Positions 30,360 to 38,925 of a DNA stretch of 42,585 nucleotides are shown piece after piece (within the stretch, counting starts at the first letter, position 1; each line of letters begins with the position of its first letter). The notes beneath the pieces were generated by a model. The model saw only the letters and a list, made by a program, of their open reading frames with translations. It was not told where the DNA came from and made no database searches. The translations under genes and the position numbers were made by a program. Source of the stretch: Anaerolineaceae bacterium UBA6133 (GTDB taxonomy: Bacteria; Chloroflexota; Anaerolineae; Anaerolineales; Anaerolineaceae); assembly GCA_002435825.1 (NCBI GenBank), contig DIVL01000044.1, positions 1 through 42,585 of the forward strand, in the 5' to 3' direction.

Positions 30360-32925
30360 TGAGCAGTCCCTTCAGCAAAGCCAGGGATTCACGCTTGCTG
30401 CCGTAGCCTTCCTCACCGAAAGGACCGACGCAAGCGGGGCAGCCATCCTCGCAAGGGCAATCGCTGATCATTTCAACTGCTCGCTCAAGCCAGAAGCGAT
30501 GATCTTCGAATAATTGATTGGAGAGCCCCACGCCTCCTGGAATAGTGTCGTAGACCAGGATTGCCGGTTGACCGTTGTTGAGGATCGATTTTGGCTCGGA
30601 AAGCATGGCGATATCGGCATCGTCACACATAATGAGCAGTGGAGCAATGTTGCGCAGGGCGTGACGCGCGCCAGCCATGCCCGAGATGACCCGCACACGT
30701 GTTTCGACGATCGCGTGGCAGCGGTGGCACAGGCTGACGAGGTTGGAAGGCGTATTCGCTTGCAGCGGATCGGCGAAAGTCTTGAAAGGCTGGATATGAT
30801 GCACGTGGAGTTCACCAGGGGTGAACGTTTGATGGCAGGCAGCGCATATGTATTGATCCCGGACGAGGATCTTTTGCCTGAGTGCAGACCAGCCCGGACC
30901 GTAGTCGTTTTGATCGGAGTTCCACAGGGCAAGGTCTCTGAGGTGGTCAACGAGGTGCTCACCGATGGAAAACCAAGCGCCTTCCGTTTCCAAGCCTCGA
31001 GCCGGCAAATCCAGCGGCAGACGTTCGAGCGTCTCATTGGTCTGCCAGCGGATCTTCCTGAAACCCTCAACCCGGATGGAGAGAGAAAGTGGTCCGCTAT
31101 TGACGTTGGAAGACCCGACCGGTTGGCTGGAGCGCACATCAAAGTTTTCAATGGTGGTCTTGATCGTTGGCAGGGTGTAGTAATCCGGTTGGGCGGGTTT
31201 GAGATTGCAGACCCCTTGAGCCAGGTCGAGGTTTTCAACCAGGTAAGTTTCTGCTTCATGTAAGTATACAGCCTGGGGATGGACCAACCATTCAGCGCTG
31301 TGGGCATCCATCTGACCGATCAGGGTGGGTTTGTCGGGTCCATCAACCAGCAGGGAAACGATATTCGGAGTGGAAGACCGTAAGGAGATCTCAGCTGAAG
31401 GGTAAGCGTCCGCAACCCAATAGTGCGTATCGTTGCGGCTGAGGACTTCACCAGCAGCACTCATTGCCTGGAAAATTTCAGTGAGTTGGAGGGGATCGAT
31501 CGGTCCATAACTTTCTTCAGGCGAAAAAGGCAGTTCAAAGGTGGCGCAGCGCAGGTGTTGGTAGAGAACGAGCAGGTTATTGGGATCCACGAGCGCTTTT
31601 TCAGGTGAGCTGCTCAGATATTCGGGATGATTGGCCAGGTATTGATCCATGGCGTCATTGGTGGCGACCAGCAGGGCGAGAGAGTCCTGCTGCTTCCTGC
31701 CAGCACGCCCCGCACGCTGGAGGGTGGTAGCGATGGAACCAGGGTATCCAACCAGGATGACTGATTCAAGCTCACCGATGTCAATGCCAAGTTCCAGGGC
31801 AGAAGTGGCAACCACAAGACGAATGTTACCGTTTTTGAAACCCTGCTCAATTTCCCGGCGATCGCTCTTCAGGTACCCACTGCGATAACCGCGAACTTTC
31901 GGGCGAAGTTGGAACGGCAATCTCTCGAGTAAATAAGTCAGGAGCATCTCAACCGTGCGGCGGGTGCGGGCAAAAAGCAGCGACTGTCGGTTGGCTTGGA
32001 GCAGCGAAAGCCCGAGAGTAACGCTTGTTTGCACGCTGGATTTGCGCAAACCCAGTTTTGGATCGATCAGAGGCGGGTTATATAAGAGAAAGTGCTTCTC
32101 ACCTTGAGGAGCTCCACTTTGATCAATCAGGCTGACCCGGTCATCGATCAGCATTTCAGCCAGCTCAACCGGGTTGGCAATCGTGGCTGAGGTCAGGATG
32201 AACTTGGGAAAAGCACCGTAGAAAGCGGCAATGCGCTTCAGGCGGCGCAGGAGGTTGGCAAAATGCGAGCCAAAAATGCCGCGGTAAGTGTGCATTTCAT
32301 CGATAACAACCAGGCTGAGCCCCTGGAAAAAGGGCTGCCAGATGGCATGGTGGGGGAGGATGCCCTGGTGAAGCATGTCCGGGTTTGTGAGCAGGAACAC
32401 CGACTGTTTGCGCATCGCGGAGCGCATATGCTGTGGGGTGTCGCCATCAAAGATGTTGGCAGGCATCGGCTTTTTGGAGGGCACCGCCTTTAGCAACTGG
32501 TCCAGGCTGGTGAGCTGATCCTGGGTGAGGGCTTTGGTGGGAAAGAGGTAGAGGATGCGGGCATTGGGGTTGGAAAGCGCTTGCTGAACCGCTGGCAGGT
32601 TGTAGCAGAGGGTCTTGCCGCTGGCAGTTCCGGTGGCAATTACGAGGTTTTCTCCGTTGTGTGCCCGCTCAACTGCCTCAGCCTGATGCGAATACAGCTG
32701 TTTTATGCCAAGCGAATTCAGCGCGGTGTGGAGGCGGGGATCCAGCGAGGTGGGTATGGGAGTGCTGAGAGCGTCACGCGCCGGCGTGATCTGCCAGCAG
32801 GCAATGTTTTCACTAAATTCCTGGTCCTGCTGCCAGCGATCAATCAGAGAGCGGATGCCAGCACCACTTGGGTGCTGCTGCAAGTCATTTATCAAGGCGC
32901 GCTTTCTTTTTTTGAATATTCGCAA
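30352..32925 (-). CDS. mrfA: MrfA (YprA)-like DEAD/DEAH helicase with inserted HNH module
   Basis: An 857-residue superfamily 2 helicase. Motif I ATGTASGKT (97-105), DEMH (209-212), SAT (246-248) and QRAGRAGR (403-410) are intact. The C-terminal DUF1998 region ends in the four-cysteine motif C-P-C-E-D-G-C-P-A-C (823-832), known to matter in MrfA and Hrq1. Between about 686 and 745 lies an HNH-like module: C694-x2-C697, HVHH (707-710), N728 and C733-x2-C736-H737. B. subtilis MrfA is about 750 residues, so this insert accounts for much of the extra length. ATG at 32925 overlaps the SDR gene by 41 bases; a TTG 30 bases later is possible. mrfB follows. Confidence 0.9.
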   Translation of the reverse strand: MRIFKKRKRALINDLQQHPSGAGIRSLIDRWQQDQEFSENIACWQITPARDALSTPIPTSLDPRLHTALNSLGIKQLYSHQAEAVERAHNGENLVIATGTASGKTLCYNLPAVQQALSNPNARILYLFPTKALTQDQLTSLDQLLKAVPSKKPMPANIFDGDTPQHMRSAMRKQSVFLLTNPDMLHQGILPHHAIWQPFFQGLSLVVIDEMHTYRGIFGSHFANLLRRLKRIAAFYGAFPKFILTSATIANPVELAEMLIDDRVSLIDQSGAPQGEKHFLLYNPPLIDPKLGLRKSSVQTSVTLGLSLLQANRQSLLFARTRRTVEMLLTYLLERLPFQLRPKVRGYRSGYLKSDRREIEQGFKNGNIRLVVATSALELGIDIGELESVILVGYPGSIATTLQRAGRAGRKQQDSLALLVATNDAMDQYLANHPEYLSSSPEKALVDPNNLLVLYQHLRCATFELPFSPEESYGPIDPLQLTEIFQAMSAAGEVLSRNDTHYWVADAYPSAEISLRSSTPNIVSLLVDGPDKPTLIGQMDAHSAEWLVHPQAVYLHEAETYLVENLDLAQGVCNLKPAQPDYYTLPTIKTTIENFDVRSSQPVGSSNVNSGPLSLSIRVEGFRKIRWQTNETLERLPLDLPARGLETEGAWFSIGEHLVDHLRDLALWNSDQNDYGPGWSALRQKILVRDQYICAACHQTFTPGELHVHHIQPFKTFADPLQANTPSNLVSLCHRCHAIVETRVRVISGMAGARHALRNIAPLLIMCDDADIAMLSEPKSILNNGQPAILVYDTIPGGVGLSNQLFEDHRFWLERAVEMISDCPCEDGCPACVGPFGEEGYGSKRESLALLKGLLNE

Positions 32926-33730
32926 TCAGAATGTCCATAATTGGATAAACCCAGTTGCCAAATCGGGTGCCGAGGAAGTAGGTGAATTTTGCATCAAAAC
33001 CGGGAACTACGGCATAGCGGCCTCGTTCGACAGCTCGGAGTGTCTCTTTGGCAACGAGTGCCGGTTGGATGGGTTTGTCGGAATTTGCGAGCTCTCGCGT
33101 TTCGAAAGGCTTGTATTTGCTCTCAAAAGCCAATTGTGGTGTGTCAGTATCGGGAGGGTAGACGATGGAGACTTTGATATTCTTTGGCTTTAGTTCTGCC
33201 CGAATGACATCACTAAAACCCCTCACAGCGAATTTGGCTCCAGAGTAGGCACTGTAGCCATAGACACCGAGGACGCCTGCCAGAGATGAGAAGTTGATAA
33301 TATGACCGCTACCGCGCTTGAGAAAGTAAGGTAAAAGCAGCTTAGTGGTGTTGACCGTACCGTGAAAGTCAATATCCATGGTCCATTTGAAGACTTCAAG
33401 CTCAAGCTCCTCAACATAACCGGGAAGGGCAACGCCGGCACAATTGAAAAGGAAATCGGGCACTCCATAGGTGCTGACAAGCGCTTCAATTGCAGACCGC
33501 AGGGCTTCAACATCGGTCACGTCAGCTGAAATCGTATGGATGACCTGTTCTGGATGCCTCAGAAGTGGGGTGAGAGTCTCTTCGGCAGCTGCCAGTTTCT
33601 CTGGACTTCTGGCCAAGGTGGCCACCGATGCACCTGCCTGAATTAGTTGTTTAGCCAGTTCAAGCCCGATACCGCTGGAACCGCCGGTTATTAAGGCGAG
33701 TTTTCCTTCAAAAAATTTGCTGTTTTTCAT
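32885..33730 (-). CDS. SDR oxidoreductase resembling 3-ketosphinganine reductase
   Basis: A 281-residue short-chain dehydrogenase. The NADP motif is TGGSSGIGLELA, the structural motif NCAG, the catalytic Ser in NFSSLAG and the Y-x-x-x-K in YSAYSGAKFA. The segment VSIVYPPDTDTPQL followed by KPFETRE is characteristic of 3-dehydrosphinganine reductases (KDSR/TSC10), as is PDFLFNCAGVALPGYVEEL. KDSR reduces 3-ketosphinganine to sphinganine, but no serine palmitoyltransferase is in the window, so the substrate is open. ATG at 33730 overlaps the FmdB stop (ATGA). A hydrophobic-basic C-terminus (WVYPIMDILIANIQKKKARLDK) may touch the membrane. Confidence 0.82.
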   Translation of the reverse strand: MKNSKFFEGKLALITGGSSGIGLELAKQLIQAGASVATLARSPEKLAAAEETLTPLLRHPEQVIHTISADVTDVEALRSAIEALVSTYGVPDFLFNCAGVALPGYVEELELEVFKWTMDIDFHGTVNTTKLLLPYFLKRGSGHIINFSSLAGVLGVYGYSAYSGAKFAVRGFSDVIRAELKPKNIKVSIVYPPDTDTPQLAFESKYKPFETRELANSDKPIQPALVAKETLRAVERGRYAVVPGFDAKFTYFLGTRFGNWVYPIMDILIANIQKKKARLDK

Positions 33731-33954
33731 GCACCCCCACAAGTATTGCACGTGCCTGAATGGCAAGAATCACAAGAAGAACTGCTATTTGTGAGGCTCC
33801 TCCCGGAACTGACAGCATTCACCAACGAAATTTGCCGGCGGGCATCTGTTTTTCCGCAGCTCGGGCAGGTGATTGGTTGATCTGCCTGGCTGAAAGAGCG
33901 GAGTGTTTCAAAAGTTTGTTTACATGATTGGCAAACATATTCATAAAGAGGCAT
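33727..33954 (-). CDS. FmdB-family zinc ribbon protein
   Basis: A 75-residue protein with the FmdB pattern MPLYEYVCQSCKQTFE, then CPSCGKTDARRQ (two CxxC pairs binding zinc). The C-terminus is Ser- and Cys-rich (CDSCHSGTCNTCGGA), adding four more cysteines, common in this family. FmdB proteins are named from a putative regulator of formamide genes; their general role is unknown. It starts 15 bases after the epimerase gene and its TGA overlaps the SDR start. Confidence 0.9.
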   Translation of the reverse strand: MPLYEYVCQSCKQTFETLRSFSQADQPITCPSCGKTDARRQISLVNAVSSGRSLTNSSSSCDSCHSGTCNTCGGA

Positions 33955-33969
33955 AAGTTTCCTTTGTTA

Positions 33970-34983
33970 TTAATATCGGGCGCGAATAACAGGTACCAGA
34001 TATTCTGAAAAAGCCCGATCGAAATTATAGTCAGGCCGCCAACCCCAATCCCGTTGGGCTGCAGCGTCATCAATGTCAGCAGGCCAGGAATCGACAATGC
34101 ACTGCCTATGGCAATCCGGAACAAAGCGAATATCGGCCTTGGGAAAAGCCGCGACGGTCAGCTCATAGAGCTCCTGAGCGCTCGGATTAAAACTGGTGAC
34201 GTTATAAACAGTCTGAGTCAGAGCTTGTCGGGGAGCTTTCTTGAGTGAGATAAGCGATTTAACAGCGTCGGGCATGACCATGAAAGGCAGGCGCGCGTCT
34301 GGACGAACGAAGCAGTTATAAGAGACGCCCTTTGCCGCGGCGTGGAGCATTTCGGGACCATAGTCGCTGGTGCCGCCAGTAGGGACTGTCTCGGAGCTGA
34401 TCAGACCCGGGAAGCGCAAAGCCCGGAAATCAAGCAGTTCGTCTGGGTTGGCATTATTCGCAAGTTGTTTATAGTGTTTGCTGTAATAGCGCCCAAGATT
34501 CTCGCAATAGAGCTTATTGATGCCATACATGGTGGCAGGAGTGGTGAATTGGTCTTCGCGAATCTTACCTGCAGCTTGTTTGGTCTCAAGGTCAGGCATG
34601 CAATACACAGCGATGGAACTGGGATAAATGAATTTGACAGGTACGCAGTCCCGCCTGGATTGGGCTTCGGACAGGCACAGCAGGTTGAGGGTGCCTTCGA
34701 CGTTGACCTTATGGGCAAGTTCAGGGTTCAGCTCAGCTTTTGTGGAGAGGATCGACGCCAGATGGAAGATGATACTGAAATGGTGCTTCTCGAAAAGTTC
34801 TTCGAGAAGCGCAAAGTTGAGAATATCGCCGACCTGCCAATGGCGGACAAGCGGCTGAAGCACTTCATCCAGAGGGTTGAGGTCGAGGGCGACGATCGCT
34901 TTCTTTTGGTCAGCAAGGTGGTGGATCAGACCATGACCAATTTCTCCATTTGCTCCAGTGATCAGAATGACATCCTCGCGCAT
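33970..34983 (-). CDS. NAD-dependent epimerase, L-threonine 3-dehydrogenase-like
   Basis: A 337-residue extended SDR. The NAD motif is ITGANGEIGHGL, the catalytic Y-x-x-x-K is YGINKLY, and the active-site Ser is in YPSSIAVY. The segments LRFPGLISSETVPTGGTSDYGPEMLHAA, MPDAVKS, YNVTSFNPSA and DSWPADIDDAAAQRDWGW follow the SDR-type threonine 3-dehydrogenase found in archaea and some bacteria, which yields 2-amino-3-ketobutyrate. This is closer than a sugar epimerase. ATG at 34983 has AAAGGAG upstream. Neighbours (SpoIIE-type phosphatase upstream, FmdB downstream) give no metabolic clue. Confidence 0.85.
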   Translation of the reverse strand: MREDVILITGANGEIGHGLIHHLADQKKAIVALDLNPLDEVLQPLVRHWQVGDILNFALLEELFEKHHFSIIFHLASILSTKAELNPELAHKVNVEGTLNLLCLSEAQSRRDCVPVKFIYPSSIAVYCMPDLETKQAAGKIREDQFTTPATMYGINKLYCENLGRYYSKHYKQLANNANPDELLDFRALRFPGLISSETVPTGGTSDYGPEMLHAAAKGVSYNCFVRPDARLPFMVMPDAVKSLISLKKAPRQALTQTVYNVTSFNPSAQELYELTVAAFPKADIRFVPDCHRQCIVDSWPADIDDAAAQRDWGWRPDYNFDRAFSEYLVPVIRARY

Positions 34984-34995
34984 GAATCGTCTCCT

Positions 34996-35706
34996 TTATT
35001 TTGAATCATTAATTGGAAAATGAACGCACTCCCGCCGAATATTACTGGAGGGAGAGGGTGAGATACGTAAAACCGTTACAGTCATATCATCGTGGGGGCG
35101 GCCAAGATCCTGGCTGATCGCCTGGGTGAGGATTGCGTCAGCGATCTCCTGAACAGGGGGTTCGTCATCTTCAAACAGGGATTCGACCAAAACCCGCAGG
35201 TCCAGTGTTTGTTCATATTGAGTGCCTGCCTGGAGAATTCCGTCGGAGACGAGGATGAAATCCCGACCTTCTTCAATTTCGAACTGAAACACAGATGGGG
35301 TCAAGGTGTGGTCAGTTTCGACGGTGCCATCAAAGCGTAAGTATTCAGCTGTGCCTTCAAAAACGGTTACAACTGGAGTGGCATTGTTCTTTGTGATGAC
35401 GATCGATTGGGATTCGAGATCACAGGAAATGATACTTAAGCTGACTTGCGCCTTGCCTTTGTGATCCTCGAAGATATTGGAAAGCACCATCCTGGAGGCA
35501 GCACCGTCGTGCATGCCGCTTGCGATAAGGCTCAGGATCGAATGGACGGTTTTCATGGCAATGGATCTCGAACGATGACCACTGAGCTTGCCCTCAGCCA
35601 TAATGATGGAGATACCGCCGCGGGGTCGCTCGATGATCTCGACTTTATCACCTTGCGAAACTGATGAGTAACGCGCTGTTTTTGAAATTGCTGCCTGTAG
35701 TTCCAT
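34996..35706 (-). CDS. SpoIIE/PP2C-type serine phosphatase domain protein
   Basis: A 236-residue stand-alone PP2C-like (SpoIIE) phosphatase. The metal-binding Asp of the last motifs is seen in ILVSDGILQAG and in GRPHDDMTVTVLRI. The first metal motif, normally A-D-G-x-G-x-G, reads M-A-E-G-K-L-S-G (E38), a conservative D-to-E change that could weaken metal binding. Such proteins usually dephosphorylate anti-sigma antagonists, but no such partner is nearby. No sensor domain is attached. It heads the minus-strand run (epimerase 12 bases downstream) and diverges from the nuclease-lipoprotein gene. Confidence 0.8.
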   Translation of the reverse strand: MELQAAISKTARYSSVSQGDKVEIIERPRGGISIIMAEGKLSGHRSRSIAMKTVHSILSLIASGMHDGAASRMVLSNIFEDHKGKAQVSLSIISCDLESQSIVITKNNATPVVTVFEGTAEYLRFDGTVETDHTLTPSVFQFEIEEGRDFILVSDGILQAGTQYEQTLDLRVLVESLFEDDEPPVQEIADAILTQAISQDLGRPHDDMTVTVLRISPSPSSNIRRECVHFPINDSK

Positions 35707-35793
35707 AGCACAATTTTATCGCATTCCAACCGCATGAATATAAGTAACACTCGAATCAAGTAAAATTACTGACTTGATACATTGGAGAATAAT

Positions 35794-37662
35794 GTGAAAC
35801 GTACCCTGACCATCCTTTGTTTATTGTTCCTGGCTGCAGGTTGTATAGCCCAGACACCTGGCGTTCTTCCAACTGCGCCATTAACTGGCTTTCCTGAGCC
35901 AACAGCTGATGGGGAAACTGCGATTAACCAAATCCAGGGATTCACCCATCGCTCGCCGATGGAGGGAGAGACAATCGCGAAAGTCAGCGGCGTGGTGACA
36001 GTCGTGGATGGTGAAGGTTTTTACCTGCAAAGTCTGGTACCAGATGCGGACGAGCGCACCTCCGAAGCCATTTACGTCGACCTTCAAGCTTATGTAAACC
36101 TCAAACGGGGCGATCAGGTGTTGGTCGTGGATGGCTGGGTGCGGGAATGGAATCCAGCTGGTCTGGGAGAAAACTCTCTGACCACTACAACACTTGTGGC
36201 AAAACATGTGACTGTTCTGAAGCAAAATCATCCTCTGCCTGAGCCTGTTGTTATCGGACAGGGAGGCAGAATGATCCCAAACCAGGTGATAGAGAATGAC
36301 GTCAGCGGTTATGTGGGGCAGAGCAAACAGCCGATCGACCCACAAGAAGATGGCATGGACTTTTTTGAGAGCCTGGAAGGCATGCTGGTGCAGATCAATA
36401 ACGCGATGGCAGTCTCAACACGCAATCGTTACAACGAAGTGACTGTCGTGGCGGACAGCGGCCTTGATGCTGGTATCTTTTCAAGTGAAGGCGTGTTGGT
36501 GTTGCGAGAAGCAGACCCGAATCCGGAGAGGATTATGCTGGATGACGCATACATTATGATGCCGGGGATCCATGTTGGGGCGGTCTTCAGCGATCCGATT
36601 GTGGGCGTGGTTGACTACGATTTTGGAAATTACCGCATCCAACTTGTGAGCAAGCCGGTTTTAAGCCAAAACGCTCCTTTCAAGCCGACTGAAGCACAAG
36701 CGGTGGAGAAAGACTGGCATTTGGCGGTTGCAACTTATAATCTGGAAAACTTTAACAGCCTGCAGGACGTGGAAGGCTCCAGGCAGATCGCCTGGGAGAT
36801 CGTGGAAATGTTGAAGGCACCTGATATCCTTGTGCTGCAGGAAATCATGGATGACGATGGCAGCCTGGATTCGGGGCAGGTCAGCGCTGAGCGCAACCTG
36901 GCCAGCCTGATTGACGATATCGTGGATGCCAGTAAGGGGCAGGTAGTTTACAAATCCTTGAACATCGACCCTGTTGGTAATGCAGACGGGGGCATTCCGG
37001 GTGGGAACATCAGAACTGTCATTTTGTATCAAACCAACCGAGGGTTGAGGCTGCCTGCTGCCCCGACTGGCAAAGCGGACGAAGAGGTTGGCTTGCGGGA
37101 CGAGAACGGACGCGCGATGCTCAGCCTGAACCCGGGAAGGATTTGGCCGGGCAATTCCGCGTTCTTTGATAGTCGAAAACCTATCGCAGCTCAGTTCGTT
37201 TTTAATGGTCAGGACTTATACATAATAGCAAACCACTTTAACTCAAAAGGAGGAGATGGACCGCTTTATGGTGATCAACAACCCCCGCAGACTCCAAGCG
37301 AACGGCAAAGGATTGCACAGGCTAAAGCTGTGAACATGTTTGTACGAGACATCCTGGTCATTAATCCGAAGGCACTGCTCGTTGTACTTGGAGACTTGAA
37401 TGACTTCCCCTGGAGTGCGAGTATAGAGATCCTGCAGGGGTTGCTTGACAATTTAGCTCTAACCTTGCCTGAAAATCAACGGTTTACCTATCTTTATGAG
37501 GGGAATGGACAGACTCTGGATCAGATTTTGGCAAGCCAAGCTTTGGCAAACAGACTGGTGAATTTTGAAGTGATTCACATCAATAGTTTGAATTTACCGC
37601 GGGAAGCTTCGAGTGATCACGACCCGGTGATTGCAATTTTTGATCTGAGCGCGTTGGAATGA
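35794..37662 (+). CDS. Exported endonuclease/exonuclease/phosphatase-family lipoprotein (ExeM-like)
   Basis: A 622-residue lipoprotein using GTG at 35794, six bases after GGAG; a TTG 12 bases upstream overlaps that site. The signal ends in the lipobox LAAGC (C17). Residues 45-290 form OB-fold-like beta domains (AKVSGVVTVVDGEGFYLQS), then the EEP domain from about 310: ATYNLENF (Asn), LVLQEIMDDDG (metal Glu), IIANHFNSKGGDGP (catalytic His), VLGDLNDFPWS (Asp/Asn) and SSDHDPVIAIF (final Asp-His). The OB plus EEP layout matches ExeM/NucH-type extracellular DNases, so it may degrade environmental DNA for nutrients. Its TGA overlaps the ATG of the next gene (ATGA). Confidence 0.88.
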   Translation: MKRTLTILCLLFLAAGCIAQTPGVLPTAPLTGFPEPTADGETAINQIQGFTHRSPMEGETIAKVSGVVTVVDGEGFYLQSLVPDADERTSEAIYVDLQAYVNLKRGDQVLVVDGWVREWNPAGLGENSLTTTTLVAKHVTVLKQNHPLPEPVVIGQGGRMIPNQVIENDVSGYVGQSKQPIDPQEDGMDFFESLEGMLVQINNAMAVSTRNRYNEVTVVADSGLDAGIFSSEGVLVLREADPNPERIMLDDAYIMMPGIHVGAVFSDPIVGVVDYDFGNYRIQLVSKPVLSQNAPFKPTEAQAVEKDWHLAVATYNLENFNSLQDVEGSRQIAWEIVEMLKAPDILVLQEIMDDDGSLDSGQVSAERNLASLIDDIVDASKGQVVYKSLNIDPVGNADGGIPGGNIRTVILYQTNRGLRLPAAPTGKADEEVGLRDENGRAMLSLNPGRIWPGNSAFFDSRKPIAAQFVFNGQDLYIIANHFNSKGGDGPLYGDQQPPQTPSERQRIAQAKAVNMFVRDILVINPKALLVVLGDLNDFPWSASIEILQGLLDNLALTLPENQRFTYLYEGNGQTLDQILASQALANRLVNFEVIHINSLNLPREASSDHDPVIAIFDLSALE

Positions 37663-38792
37663 AACCTGTAAAGTTTATTAAGCAATTGGCAGTAAGCATT
37701 TTAATATTAAGCCTGATTGCGTGTAGCAATAATAGTATTTTGATTAGTACTGAGCCTACTCAGACAATTGAGGGTTCAATTGAACCAACTGCGGCGGGCA
37801 ATGTCGTTGAGGTTGTTGGAGCTGAAGCGCCTGCAGATACCATCAGTCAGCCATTGCTAGAAGAGGTAGAGGTAGTTTCGCTAAAAATTCCGGAAAATAT
37901 CCAAGCTGCAAGCTTTGAGTATTCCGGGTTGGCATGGTTTGGGGAGCACCTGGTATTGCTTCCGCAATTTCCACAAGGAAAGGATTTCTCGCGGGAAGCA
38001 AACTTGTTTGCCATTGCAAAGGAGGACCTGCTGCGAGCCATAGAGAATCCAGACCTGGAATTGCCGGTTAGAGAGGTTCCGATATTGAATTCTGACTTGC
38101 GGAATGTCATCAAGGGTTTTGAAGGATTTGAGTCGATTCTATTCGTAGATAAGGAGGTCTACCTGACCATCGAAAGCCGGGCGGGAAATCCTATGATGGG
38201 GTACCTGATCAGGGGTGAGGTCCAGGGGGGACTTGAAAGTATCACTCTTGACCCTGAGTCGCTTGTGGAACTTGTACCGTTTTCTAGCGTGAGAAACGCG
38301 ACTTTTGAGGCCATGACTTATTGGAATGGCAATCTTTACGTGATATATGAGCACAACTCCATGCAAGGCGATAGGATGCCGGTAGCCTACCAATTCAACC
38401 TGGACCTTGAATTTGAACGGGAGATACCATTCCCAAGCATCGATTATCGCGTTACAGATGCAACCATCAGTGATGCAAGTGGCAAGTTTTGGGTGATGAA
38501 CTATTTCTTCTTTGGTGACACCCATCTTGCAGTGGATCAGGATGCTTTGGTCCTTGAATATGGTGAAGGGAAAACGCACGCAAACAACGAGCCAGTGGAA
38601 AGACTGGTGGAACTCCAGATTGAAGATGGAAAAATATCGCGAGTTGATCAAGCTCCGATTTACCTTCAATTGCTGGATGACGACATCGCCAGAAACTGGG
38701 AAGGCATCGTATTGCTGGACGATTTGGGCTTCTTATTGATAACCGACAGTTTCCCTGGTTCAATTTTGGGATTCTACCCAATCTTAAGGTAA
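37659..38792 (+). CDS. Lipoprotein with phytase-like/esterase-like beta-propeller
   Basis: A 377-residue lipoprotein: signal peptide ending in the lipobox LIAC (C22), then a Thr/Glu-rich spacer to about residue 70. The rest looks like a beta-propeller: YSGLAWFGEHLVLLPQFP, FEGFESILFVDKEVYLTIES, FEAMTYWNGNLYVIYEH and NWEGIVLLDDLGFLLITDSFPG. The repeating E-G-(I/F/M) and tryptophan pattern recalls the 'esterase-like activity of phytase' family. Translation is coupled to the nuclease lipoprotein by ATGA, so the pair may work together, for instance in phosphate or nucleotide scavenging; that is inference. Confidence 0.65.
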   Translation: MKPVKFIKQLAVSILILSLIACSNNSILISTEPTQTIEGSIEPTAAGNVVEVVGAEAPADTISQPLLEEVEVVSLKIPENIQAASFEYSGLAWFGEHLVLLPQFPQGKDFSREANLFAIAKEDLLRAIENPDLELPVREVPILNSDLRNVIKGFEGFESILFVDKEVYLTIESRAGNPMMGYLIRGEVQGGLESITLDPESLVELVPFSSVRNATFEAMTYWNGNLYVIYEHNSMQGDRMPVAYQFNLDLEFEREIPFPSIDYRVTDATISDASGKFWVMNYFFFGDTHLAVDQDALVLEYGEGKTHANNEPVERLVELQIEDGKISRVDQAPIYLQLLDDDIARNWEGIVLLDDLGFLLITDSFPGSILGFYPILR

Positions 38793-38925
38793 AATAATTC
38801 ACAGCAGGCAGGGTTTCTTGACCAGATACCTAAGTAGTAATGTTTTAGATAAAAAATCAGGTAGAATTTTTATGGTATTTACCGCTGTTATCAATCAACG
38901 AGATATGCTCAACTTCTGAGGTGTG

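Noticed and set aside
30514..31263. 249-codon open frame on the plus strand
   Set aside because: Antisense to mrfA; shadow of its codon pattern.
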